Source: a virus. From it: 33,373 bases of DNA. The stretch covers positions 1 through 33,373 of IMG/VR virus record IMGVR_UViG_3300025809_000064; one strand, written 5' to 3'. Shown one piece after another: positions 1-7,258 of the stretch; position 1 is the stretch's first letter; each line of letters starts with the position of its first letter. The notes beneath the pieces are model-generated. The model ran no database searches. It was not told the DNA's origin and saw only the letters and a list, made by a program, of their open reading frames with translations. The position numbers were made by a program, and so were the translations under genes.

Positions 1-1359
1 CGCGTGGGTATTGGTACTAGCAACCCCTATGGTTTGATGCACTGTCAGGATAGCTCAACAATTAATTTAATTGGTACAAACTCTGGTGCTGATGGTCAAA
101 CAGACACTACTGTTTTGTCTTTAATAGGTCAAGCGCGTGGATACAACAACAACCTACCCAAACTAGCCAGTATTGACTTTAAGACAGACCCAACAACTTG
201 GTATAAAGGAAATATTACATTTAATGTAGCAAACAGTGATGGCACTGACCCATCTTTAACACCGCTTGAAGCCATGCGTATTTTTTCTGACGGTGATGTA
301 TCTATCGGAATGACCTACAATTATGCGAAGCTAAACGTCAATGGTGACATTCGCGCAGAAAACTCTAAATTCCTTGCGGGGCGTGAAAATGCGTCAGCCC
401 CCGCCTTTGCATTCCATGATGATCATGATACAGGGATATTTAACATTAACCCGAATATTCTTGGTTTTGCTACTGGTGGACAGGAAGCCGCACGTATTGA
501 TGCTAGCCAAAATCTGTTGGTGGGTACTACTGACTCCACTCCATATAACAACAATGCTGGAAGCACTGCTGATAATGGAATCGTTCTATCAGAAGCAGGT
601 TGGTTAGCAGCTGCTCGTTATCAAGGTACTGTAGCTTTTTTAAATAGAACTGATAACGATGGAGATATTGCAGTATTCCGCAGAGACGGCACAACCGTAG
701 GTAGTATTGGTAGCTTATCAGGAACCCAAATTGTCATCGACAGTGGCGGCAACCGTTCTGGAGTACGCTTTGAAGATAACGGTTTACTACCCCGTAAAAA
801 CTCAGCAATGGCTGACGGAACGGTTACATTAGGAAATCCGTCATACAAGTTTTCTGACCTCTACCTGTCAGGGACGGCAAATGTCCAGTACGCAGGCGCA
901 ACTGACACTGGTATATATTTCAACGGTTCATTCAACGCGGTAGTGCCTTATCGCCCAGACACTGGTGTCGCTGTAGATGATTACTTAGATTTAGGTGTCT
1001 ATTCTCACAGATGGGATGATATCTTTGCGACCAACGGCACTATTCAAACCTCAGACCGAAACGAAAAGCAAGACATTGAAGACCTTACTGAAGCCGAAGA
1101 ACGTGTAGCAGTAGCGGCTAAAGGCTTACTCAAGAAATTCCGATGGAAATCAGCAGTGGAAGACAAAGGTGATGACGCTCGTATCCACTTTGGAATCATA
1201 GCCCAAGACCTACAGGATGCATTTGAAGCCGAAGGTTTAGACGCAGGTCGCTATGGAATGTTCACCAGTAATACGTGGACTAATGAAGACGGTGAGGAAC
1301 AAACAAGAATGGGTGTTCGCTACAGTGAACTACTCGCATTCATAATTTCAGCAATATAA
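1..1359 (+). CDS. Tail fibre protein, C-terminal part, with S74-type self-cleaving chaperone domain (5' partial)
   Basis: The reading frame is open from the first base, so the true start lies outside the window. The 452 visible codons have the beta-rich composition of marine phage fibres, including a GIGTSNP motif at the very start and the phrase FHDDHDTGIF. Residues from about 350 onward form an intramolecular chaperone (peptidase S74) domain: TSDRNEKQDIEDL with the conserved Ser351, where family members cut themselves, then FGIIAQDLQDAFE and VRYSELLAFIISAI. In this family the domain drives fibre trimerisation and is then released. The protein stops right after the last motif, without the long terminal helix seen in many homologues. 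It is probably the 3' part of the gene that begins at 33195. Sure of the class; the exact receptor is unknown. Confidence 0.88.
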   Translation, partial: RVGIGTSNPYGLMHCQDSSTINLIGTNSGADGQTDTTVLSLIGQARGYNNNLPKLASIDFKTDPTTWYKGNITFNVANSDGTDPSLTPLEAMRIFSDGDVSIGMTYNYAKLNVNGDIRAENSKFLAGRENASAPAFAFHDDHDTGIFNINPNILGFATGGQEAARIDASQNLLVGTTDSTPYNNNAGSTADNGIVLSEAGWLAAARYQGTVAFLNRTDNDGDIAVFRRDGTTVGSIGSLSGTQIVIDSGGNRSGVRFEDNGLLPRKNSAMADGTVTLGNPSYKFSDLYLSGTANVQYAGATDTGIYFNGSFNAVVPYRPDTGVAVDDYLDLGVYSHRWDDIFATNGTIQTSDRNEKQDIEDLTEAEERVAVAAKGLLKKFRWKSAVEDKGDDARIHFGIIAQDLQDAFEAEGLDAGRYGMFTSNTWTNEDGEEQTRMGVRYSELLAFIISAI

Positions 1360-1374
1360 AGAGAGGATAATCTC

Positions 1375-1704
1375 ATGGCAGTAACGTGGACAGTAGTACA
1401 ACTAGAGCGCAATGCAAGTGACGATGGTGTAATCGTTGCACATTGGCGCGCATCAGACTCAGAGGAAGTAGGCACTGGCGATGACGCAGTGAACCATTAT
1501 GGTAGTTCGTATGGAACCACTGGTTTCACTCCAGACGCAGACTCAGATGACTTTGTAGCGTTTGACGACATCACAGAAGAGACGGCTGTTGGATGGGTCA
1601 AAGATTCTATGGGAGAAGAGCAAGTGACTTCCATTGAAGAGTCTATTGCTAACCAGATTGCAGAGTCAAAGGCTCCTTCAGTTGTTGCAGAGGTTCCTTG
1701 GTAA
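1375..1704 (+). CDS. Small fibre-associated protein of unknown function
   Basis: A 109-residue acidic protein starting MAVTWTVVQLERN and ending VAEVPW. A good ribosome site (GAGAGGA) lies 8 bases before the ATG. I recognise the layout (MAVTW start, a segment near GWVKDSMGEEQV, PW at the end) as a small protein common beside fibre genes on marine phage contigs; no function is established that I know of. It lies in the same frame as the fibre gene upstream, separated by one stop codon and 15 bases, and its stop overlaps the next start (TAATG). A role in fibre assembly or as a minor virion part is inferred from position only. Confidence 0.75.
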   Translation: MAVTWTVVQLERNASDDGVIVAHWRASDSEEVGTGDDAVNHYGSSYGTTGFTPDADSDDFVAFDDITEETAVGWVKDSMGEEQVTSIEESIANQIAESKAPSVVAEVPW

Positions 1705-2006
1705 TGAGCGAGAAAGGCATAGTAATTCCTACATGGGCTATCCCATTAGTAGTATCTTTATTTGTAGGTGCTATCTCCTATGGGGCGGCACAAGCAAATG
1801 CTGAAAGCACTACTACTGAAGTTAAGCGTATTGAAGTCATTGTTAAGGAAACAGCTAAGAAGGCACAAGAGAACGGTCAGGCTCAAGCTGTAACAGAAAC
1901 AAAGGTTGATGCGATTGTTGAGTCTCTTGCTAGACAGGAAAAGATACAAGAAAAGACTAACGATCAAATCTCTGCGTTAGTGCAAGCGTTATTGGCTAAA
2001 CAGTGA
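1704..2006 (+). CDS. Small membrane-anchored coiled-coil protein (lysis-region candidate)
   Basis: The preferred start is the ATG that overlaps the previous stop (TAATG), giving 100 residues; a TTG six bases upstream is also possible. Residues about 8-30 form one hydrophobic segment (IPTWAIPLVVSLFVGAISYG). The rest is a charged, heptad-like helix (VKRIEVIVKETAKKAQEN, VDAIVESLARQEKIQEKT). One N-terminal membrane helix with a long helical domain is the shape of inner-membrane spanins and of some holin-associated proteins. It opens a run of small membrane proteins that ends in two holin-like genes, so a lysis role is plausible. No outer-membrane spanin lipoprotein was recognised nearby, and the function remains inference. 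Confidence 0.72.
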   Translation: MSEKGIVIPTWAIPLVVSLFVGAISYGAAQANAESTTTEVKRIEVIVKETAKKAQENGQAQAVTETKVDAIVESLARQEKIQEKTNDQISALVQALLAKQ

Positions 2007-2194
2007 GAATGGTCTTTGCTTTGATCTTCTTTATCAATGGTGAAATTGATGAGAGCAAGACCAGATATTACGTTAACAAACACGCCTGTGTCTATATGTG
2101 TCAGGAGTTAGCTAGACCACAACGAAAGTATGAAACTGTTGACTGTATCTGTAAGGTGACTTGGGTGGACAATTCGACAAGAGTTATAAAGTGA
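2003..2194 (+). CDS. Small cysteine-containing protein, paralogue A of a tandem pair
   Basis: It starts with GTG overlapping the previous stop (GTGA); an ATG two codons later is the alternative. About 63 residues: a hydrophobic start (VFALIFFING), then Cys residues in HACVYMCQEL and DCICKVTWVD. The next gene has the same architecture: a hydrophobic start, a central Cys in a helix-like stretch, and a Cys followed by K/V, T, (K)WVD near the end. The pair therefore looks like an old tandem duplication. Similar small proteins occur in marine phages in my recollection, but with no known function. The N-terminus could be a signal or short membrane segment. Confidence 0.62.
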   Translation: MRMVFALIFFINGEIDESKTRYYVNKHACVYMCQELARPQRKYETVDCICKVTWVDNSTRVIK

Positions 2195-2403
2195 AGACCC
2201 TTGTATTTGTTCTGATGATTCAGACGATCAACAATAATTATGTTGAATCGGCTGAAGAATATGCTTTTTTTCGTGATCTAAACAGATGCATCTATTTCAG
2301 TGAGTTGATAGCAAAGCAAATAAGATTTAACGAATACCTACCTGTTACTGCTTACTGTGTTACGAAATGGGTAGACCCAGAAGAGACGGTAATTTTTGAA
2401 TGA
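2191..2403 (+). CDS. Small cysteine-containing protein, paralogue B of a tandem pair
   Basis: The GTG at 2191 overlaps the previous stop (GTGA), giving 70 residues beginning with a hydrophobic KTLVFVLMIQTI. A start further upstream would lie inside the preceding gene and is less likely. Motifs are DLNRCIYFSEL in the middle and VTAYCVTKWVDPEE near the end, parallel to HACVYMCQEL and VDCICKVTWVD in the preceding paralogue. The chain of GTGA/ATGA overlaps at both ends indicates translational coupling within the run of small genes. Function unknown. Confidence 0.66.
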   Translation: MKTLVFVLMIQTINNNYVESAEEYAFFRDLNRCIYFSELIAKQIRFNEYLPVTAYCVTKWVDPEETVIFE

Positions 2404-2501
2404 GTAACTTTGACTACAAAGATAAAGAAGAATGGAAGGCTTTAATCTTCACTATTGTGTTTTTTAGTGTTGGTTTTAGTTCATTGCTATGGATAAATTA
2501 A
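2400..2501 (+). CDS. 33-residue single-pass membrane peptide
   Basis: The ATG overlaps the previous stop (ATGA). The translation starts MSNFDYKDKEEWKAL and continues into one hydrophobic segment (IFTIVFFSVGFSSLLWIN) that runs to the end. A charged N-terminus followed by one membrane helix fits a small inner-membrane peptide. It lies within the overlapping chain of small genes leading to the holin candidates. It could be a lysis accessory peptide; nothing more can be read from it. Confidence 0.5.
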   Translation: MSNFDYKDKEEWKALIFTIVFFSVGFSSLLWIN

Positions 2502-2514
2502 AGGAATAATGATA

Positions 2515-2679
2515 ATGATTGAGGAAACAAAAGAAGTAATTGATGTAGCCGCGGCATCCACTGCAATATTAACTATAGGCGCATGGTTACCACCTATTGC
2601 TTCTTTGTTTACTATTGTTTGGTTAGGTTTACGTATATATGAAAGTGACACTGTTAAACAACTATTAGGTAAGAAATAA
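2515..2679 (+). CDS. Small two-helix membrane protein, holin candidate
   Basis: The ATG at 2515 is preferred over the one at 2509, because AGGA is 9 bases upstream of it and only 3 bases from the other. The 54 residues have a short acidic helix (MIEETKEVIDVAAAS), two hydrophobic stretches (TAILTIGAWLPPIASLF and TIVWLGLRIYE) and a basic end (VKQLLGKK). Size, hydrophobicity and basic tail match small phage holins, which make holes in the inner membrane at lysis. A second holin-like gene of a different family lies 0.6 kb downstream, so one of them could be an antiholin or have another role. The call rests on architecture. Confidence 0.6.
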   Translation: MIEETKEVIDVAAASTAILTIGAWLPPIASLFTIVWLGLRIYESDTVKQLLGKK

Positions 2680-2681
2680 TT

Positions 2682-3290
2682 ATGACTACTCTATTAACTA
2701 AAGTAAGTTCTACAGCGGACGCAGTGCCTACCGCAGGAAATCTTACACAAACTTCAAGTGGCGCTGAGTTAGCAGTTAATACTGCTGATAAAAAACTATA
2801 CTCAAAAAACAGTTCTAATGCTGTAGTTGAGATTGCAGGAGCATTACACGCTTATCCTGTGGGTGCTATATTTATAAGTGTTTCTCACGCTACTGAATCC
2901 GCAGTACAAACTGCATTAGGTGGAGGTACTTGGTCTGTCTTTGGAGCAGGTAGAGCGCTTGTAAGTTTAGATTCTACTGACACTGACTTTGATGCGCCGG
3001 AAGAAGAAAGAGGTTCTAAGACTGTTACATTGTCCGAAGCTAATTTACCTTCTCATAACCATAAAATTGCCGCAGAACATGGAGGCGGTACAACATCTAC
3101 TGTTCTTTCTACTGGCTCTCAAACTTTAGCAACTAGACAAACAAACGCAGATACAGATAATCATGATTATAGATTAGGAAGCACAACTGTAGCGCCTACT
3201 TTAGGTAAAACAAGTGATGTAGGTAGCGGTACTGCTGTAAACAATATACAGCCGTCCATTGTTGTATACATGTGGAAAAGGACTGCATAA
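2682..3290 (+). CDS. Tail collar-domain fibre protein
   Basis: 202 residues. The N-terminal about 50 carry a module, ELAVNTADKKLYSKNSS followed by VVEIAG, that also appears at the start of the fibre gene at 33195. From about residue 58 comes the phage tail-collar signature: YPVGAIFISV, GGGTWSVFGAGRALVSLD, then TLSEANLPSHNHKI and a final NNIQPSIVVYMWKRTA. Proteins with this domain form short fibres or receptor-binding tips, as in T4 gp12. It lies between two holin-type genes, so lysis and adsorption genes are interleaved here. The collar domain is clear; its place on the virion is inferred. Confidence 0.85.
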   Translation: MTTLLTKVSSTADAVPTAGNLTQTSSGAELAVNTADKKLYSKNSSNAVVEIAGALHAYPVGAIFISVSHATESAVQTALGGGTWSVFGAGRALVSLDSTDTDFDAPEEERGSKTVTLSEANLPSHNHKIAAEHGGGTTSTVLSTGSQTLATRQTNADTDNHDYRLGSTTVAPTLGKTSDVGSGTAVNNIQPSIVVYMWKRTA

Positions 3291-3694
3291 TGTCCATCAT
3301 TACTTCATTAATTGGCCCTGTCTCAGGTTTACTGGATAAATTTATAGAGGACAAAGATAAAAAGAATGCGCTTGTGCATGAAATTACAACAATGGCAGAA
3401 AAACACGCACAAGAGCTTGCTAAAGGGCAAATTGAAATTAACAAGATTAGCGCAGGACATAAGTCGCTTTTTGTCTCTGGTTGGAGACCTGCTGTTGGGT
3501 GGACTTGTTGCCTTGGCATGGCAAGTAACTTTCTTCTTATCCCGTTGGCAAACTTTGCGCTTGCTTTATCCAAGTCTACAATCGTTGTTCCTTTAATTGA
3601 TTTGTCAACAATGATGCCTGTACTTCTTGGTATGTTAGGACTAGGCGCAATGAGAACAGTAGAAAAAACAAAGGGCGTTCAAAGGAACAACTAA
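3290..3694 (+). CDS. Holin of the three-transmembrane (GTA-type) family
   Basis: The ATG at 3290 overlaps the stop of the collar gene (TAATG); an in-frame GTG 18 bases upstream is less likely. The 134 residues begin MSIITSLIGPVSGLLDKF, then a charged helix to about residue 60, then GHKSLFVSGWRPAVGWTC, hydrophobic segments (ASNFLLIPLANFALAL; MMPVLLGMLGLGAM) and the ending MRTVEKTKGVQ. The WRPAVGW and LGLGAMRTVEK motifs are typical of the 3-TM holin family also found in gene transfer agents. It would let the M15 endolysin (encoded at 24065) reach the peptidoglycan. Confidence 0.8.
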   Translation: MSIITSLIGPVSGLLDKFIEDKDKKNALVHEITTMAEKHAQELAKGQIEINKISAGHKSLFVSGWRPAVGWTCCLGMASNFLLIPLANFALALSKSTIVVPLIDLSTMMPVLLGMLGLGAMRTVEKTKGVQRNN

Positions 3695-3729
3695 TGAAAT
3701 TCACAAAGCAAGGATACATACTCTTATGA
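3694..3729 (+). CDS. Possible 11-codon coupling mini-ORF
   Basis: An ATG overlaps the holin stop (TAATG) and opens a frame, MKFTKQGYILL, whose TGA overlaps the ATG of the next gene (ATGA). It exactly fills the gap between the two genes with both junctions overlapped, which would carry ribosomes from the holin into the adaptor gene. It may be only a translational bridge or a decayed remnant; chance is possible at this length. Confidence 0.3.
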   Translation: MKFTKQGYILL

Positions 3730-4376
3730 CTTATTTACAACTTGTACAAAGTGTACTAAGGCGACTAAGGGAAGACGATACAATTACGTCTGTATCGGAT
3801 AACAGCTATTCTAAGTTAATAGGAGAGTTTGTAAACGATGCTAAAAGGATTGTAGAGGACTCTTGGGATTGGTCTTCACTACGTACAACATTTACTATTA
3901 ACACAGTAGCTAATACATTTAGTTATCAGCTAACTGATTCGGATGTCAGCCTTAAAACATTGGATGTTATTAACGATACATCCAACTACTTTATGAGACC
4001 TGTGTCATCCCACTGGATGAATAATGCTTACTTAAACAGTGGTGTGCCTAATAGCTCACCTGTGTACTACTCTTGGAATGGTTTTAGTGAGACAGGGGAA
4101 GCTTTAATTGACCTATATCCTATACCTGACAAAGAGTATGTCATACGTGTTAATGCTGTGGATAAGAAAGCACCTATGGTTGCTGACAGTACTACCTTGT
4201 ATGTTCCTTCCAATCCTGTAATACATTATGCAGTAGCATTGGCTTCTAGGGAGCGAGGGGAAACTGGTGGTACATCCTCAGCGGAACTGTTTGCTATTGC
4301 AGATCAAACATTGGGTGACATGATTGCTCTTGATGTTGCAAGACAGGAAGAAGAAACTATTTGGAGACCAGTATAG
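3726..4376 (+). CDS. Head-tail adaptor / tail tubular protein A (T7 gp11-like)
   Basis: 216 residues beginning MTYLQLVQSVLRRLRED, with VNDAKRIVEDSWDWSSLRTT, a beta-rich middle (FTINTVANTFSYQL) and SNPVIHYAVALASRERGE near the end. This helix-strand-helix order, the W-rich segment after a nucleic-acid-like helix, the length and the position just before the nozzle gene all fit the gp11 family, which forms the ring joining portal and tail nozzle in podoviruses. The stop shares its last base with the GTG of the next gene (TAGTG), so the two are translationally coupled. Confidence 0.82.
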   Translation: MTYLQLVQSVLRRLREDDTITSVSDNSYSKLIGEFVNDAKRIVEDSWDWSSLRTTFTINTVANTFSYQLTDSDVSLKTLDVINDTSNYFMRPVSSHWMNNAYLNSGVPNSSPVYYSWNGFSETGEALIDLYPIPDKEYVIRVNAVDKKAPMVADSTTLYVPSNPVIHYAVALASRERGETGGTSSAELFAIADQTLGDMIALDVARQEEETIWRPV

Positions 4377-6112
4377 TGGCTCAACAATTACAGAACGTAA
4401 CAATTAATGCACCTGCGTTTGGCGGTATTAATACGCAGGACTCTCCTGTGGGTCTTGATCCTAGTTATGCGTCTGTTGCAACTAATTGTGTTATTGACAA
4501 GTTAGGGCGCGTAGGGGCTAGGAAAGGCTCAGTGTTGTTGTCTACAGCTACAAATACCGCAGGAGCTTCAGCAGTAAGCACAAGCACTGTAAAAGTAGAA
4601 ACAATATTTGAGTCCTTAGATAAAAGTGGTGATAAAGTTGTTTTCTCTGCGGGTAACAATAAGATATTTAGTGGTACATCAACTTTAACTGACATAACTC
4701 CTTCAGGTTATACTATAAGTGCTAATAACTGGAAGGTTGTCAACTTTAACGATCATGTTTATTTTTATCAAAGAGGGCATGAACCTTTAGTTTATACTGA
4801 TGAGAGCGGCTCTGGTGTTTTAGAAGCTATGTCTAGTCATAGTCATTCTACAGGAACATCTCCTTACGGGAACGAAGTACTAGCGGCTTATGGTCGTTTA
4901 TGGGTAGCTGATGTATTAAACAATAAACATACTATTTATTGGTCAGATACTTTAAACGGACATGCTTGGACAGGAGGAGCAACAGGCTCTATTGATTTAA
5001 CAACTGTATGGCCTACAGGTCACGATGAAATTGTAGCGCTTGCGGCACACAACGGTTTTCTTATTGTTTTTGGTAAAGTATCTATTGTTGTGTATTCTGG
5101 TGCAAACGATGTTGTTACATCTAATGTCTTTAAACTACATGACACTGTAGAGGGCGTAGGTTGCGTTGCTAGAGACTCCGTACAACACACAGGTACTGAC
5201 ATTGTATTCTTATCGGATTCAGGTGTACGTAGCTTTGGTAGAGTTATACAGGAAAAGTCTATGCCTATGCGTGACATAAGCAGAAACGTCAGGAATGACT
5301 TAGTACGCTATGTTAGTGAGGAAAGAATAGTAAACTCTACACTAGCTTCCGTTAAATCTATGTACAGCCCAGAGGAAGCTTTTTATCTTTTAACTTTACC
5401 TAATAATAATATAACGTATTGTTTTGACATGAGACAAGCGTTACCTGACGGATCACACAGGGTTACAACGTGGTCAACTCCTATTGCTTTGTGTTACACA
5501 AGAACACAGGACGGTAAGATATACATGGGAAGACAGGGGGGTATTTATGAGTACAAAGGTTTTACTGATAGAAGTGGTGTTTATATAGACACAGGTAGTG
5601 ATGGAATACCTGATACTTGGGACTATGAAACATCTTCCTATCAACTATCTTACTTTAGCAACCCATTAGATTTTGGAAATTCATCTAATATTAAATTCCT
5701 TAAAAAGTTTAAAATGACAATTATTGGGGATGCGGCGGCACAGTCCGTTCTTAATTGGGGATATGATTATTCAGATTCTTACTATAAGCAAACTTTTACA
5801 TCCACAAGAACTAATGCAACTACAGCTTTTTACGGAGTTGCAGAGTACGGTATTTCTAGTGTAAATACTCCTGTAGGAGCAACTGCTGATTTTACAGAAA
5901 AGTTGGTAGACCCTACTAACCCTAGTGGTGCTAGAGTTCCTGCTACTGAGCCTTCTTTTGAATACTCAGCAGGAACAGAAATACAAGTACCTAACGTACA
6001 GGGTTCAGGACATGGAACAACAGTTACTGTAGGTTTAGAATCAACCATTAGCGGATCAGAATTTTCCATACAAAAAATTGACATAAACGTATTACTGGGG
6101 AGACTTATTTAA
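4376..6112 (+). CDS. Tail nozzle / tail tubular protein B (T7 gp12-like)
   Basis: The start is a GTG sharing a base with the previous stop, with GGAG 9 bases upstream; this gives 578 residues. The beginning NVTINAPAFGGINTQDSPVG followed by NCVIDKLGRVGARKG is the usual N-terminus of marine podovirus nozzle proteins. Further on are beta-propeller-like phrases such as HNGFLIVFGKVSIVVYSG and DIVFLSDSGVRSFGR. Nozzle proteins form a hexamer that closes the tail end and carries DNA out at infection. Neighbours on both sides are structural. Confidence 0.84.
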   Translation: MAQQLQNVTINAPAFGGINTQDSPVGLDPSYASVATNCVIDKLGRVGARKGSVLLSTATNTAGASAVSTSTVKVETIFESLDKSGDKVVFSAGNNKIFSGTSTLTDITPSGYTISANNWKVVNFNDHVYFYQRGHEPLVYTDESGSGVLEAMSSHSHSTGTSPYGNEVLAAYGRLWVADVLNNKHTIYWSDTLNGHAWTGGATGSIDLTTVWPTGHDEIVALAAHNGFLIVFGKVSIVVYSGANDVVTSNVFKLHDTVEGVGCVARDSVQHTGTDIVFLSDSGVRSFGRVIQEKSMPMRDISRNVRNDLVRYVSEERIVNSTLASVKSMYSPEEAFYLLTLPNNNITYCFDMRQALPDGSHRVTTWSTPIALCYTRTQDGKIYMGRQGGIYEYKGFTDRSGVYIDTGSDGIPDTWDYETSSYQLSYFSNPLDFGNSSNIKFLKKFKMTIIGDAAAQSVLNWGYDYSDSYYKQTFTSTRTNATTAFYGVAEYGISSVNTPVGATADFTEKLVDPTNPSGARVPATEPSFEYSAGTEIQVPNVQGSGHGTTVTVGLESTISGSEFSIQKIDINVLLGRLI

Positions 6113-6351
6113 TGAGCAATTATACAAAAACCACGGACTTTGCACAAAAGGATTCGTTACCTTCTGGTAGTGCGGCTAAGATTGTGAAGGGTTCGGAAAT
6201 AAACAATGAGTTCAATGATATTGCTACGGCTGTTGCAACTAAAGCAAACCTAGCAGGGCCAACATTTACGGGGACAGTTACAGTCCCTACACTATCAGCC
6301 GCTAATATTGCGGGTACTTTAGCAGGAACAATTAGCGGAGGGAGTTACTAA
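6112..6351 (+). CDS. Short fibre-like structural protein
   Basis: 79 residues: TKTTDFAQKDSLPSGSAAKI, then KGSEINNEFNDIATAVATKA, and a repetitive GPTFTGTVTVPTLSAANIAG tail ending in ISGGSY. The first half resembles the N-terminal virion-attachment region found at the start of many podovirus fibres, and the second half is the start of a fibre shaft that stops early. It may be a stand-alone adaptor or spike tip, or a truncated fibre. Both ends overlap neighbouring genes (TAATG), consistent with an intact small gene. Confidence 0.72.
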   Translation: MSNYTKTTDFAQKDSLPSGSAAKIVKGSEINNEFNDIATAVATKANLAGPTFTGTVTVPTLSAANIAGTLAGTISGGSY

Positions 6352-7232
6352 TGGGTTTTTTATCGGACTTGTTAGAATCAGGTCAAGCTTATAAGAGCTT
6401 AAAAAGAGATATAAAAAGAAAAACAGACTTTAGAGATGAAACGCTAGCTCGTGGTACTGCCGTAGGTGAGCAAGGATACGAGCAGTCACAATTTGTTCCT
6501 TTTAGTGTTACATCTAGCTTAGGCGGAGTACAAGGTACTGCTGAAGGTGGGTTCGACATGAACTTGTCTCCAGAACAACAGGCCATGCAGGATCGTTTGT
6601 TTGGTATGTCAGGCAGTTTCCTAGATGAGCTAGGCGGTGATCCTCTTGAAAGACAACAGGCTTTATATGATCAAATAAGAGCTATACAACGGCCTGAGGA
6701 AGAACGTCAAAACCTAGCTTTAGAAAATAGACTATTGGGTCAAGGTAGATTAGGCTTAATGACTTCTCAATACGGTGGTAGTCCAGAGCAGTTTGCACAA
6801 GCTTTAGCTCAAGAACAAGCACGTAACGAAGCTTTCTATAATGCTTATGGACAGTCTCAAGCAGACAGACAGCAAGCTTATGGTTTAGCTAGCGGTCTTA
6901 TGGGTCTAGGTTATGTGCCACAGCAACAACTAAGTGAGTTGTATAAAACTGCTACTCCTACAGCATCCTTAGCACAAAGCGGTAGAGAAACAGGTGCGGC
7001 CTTAAATGTTGAATCAATGTTAAAAACTTTGTTTGATAAGGAAGGCGGTTACATTGGACAAACATTAGGAACAGGTTATAACCCCAAGACAGGGGAACGT
7101 GTAGGCGGTATCTTTGGAGGATTAGCGGCTAAGGATGACGCTAGAAGCGGTTTCTGGAATGATTTACTTGGTACTATAACAAGCGCAGTTACTGGTGGAG
7201 CTAGTGGCGGTTCTGGTGGGCCTAAAGCCTAA
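6351..7232 (+). CDS. Internal virion protein, T7 gp14-like position
   Basis: 293 residues: a helical, Gln-rich protein (QQAMQDRLFGMSGSFLDEL, FAQALAQEQARNEAFYNAYG, QSQADRQQAYGLASGLMGLG) with a Gly-rich end. Size, composition and position as first of three consecutive genes after the nozzle match the ejected core proteins of T7-like phages (gp14, gp15, gp16), which form a channel across the host envelope. Sequence similarity to T7 itself is not evident to me, so the assignment rests on order and composition. Confidence 0.68.
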   Translation: MGFLSDLLESGQAYKSLKRDIKRKTDFRDETLARGTAVGEQGYEQSQFVPFSVTSSLGGVQGTAEGGFDMNLSPEQQAMQDRLFGMSGSFLDELGGDPLERQQALYDQIRAIQRPEEERQNLALENRLLGQGRLGLMTSQYGGSPEQFAQALAQEQARNEAFYNAYGQSQADRQQAYGLASGLMGLGYVPQQQLSELYKTATPTASLAQSGRETGAALNVESMLKTLFDKEGGYIGQTLGTGYNPKTGERVGGIFGGLAAKDDARSGFWNDLLGTITSAVTGGASGGSGGPKA

Positions 7233-7258
7233 TAACAAACTATTTATAGGACAATATA

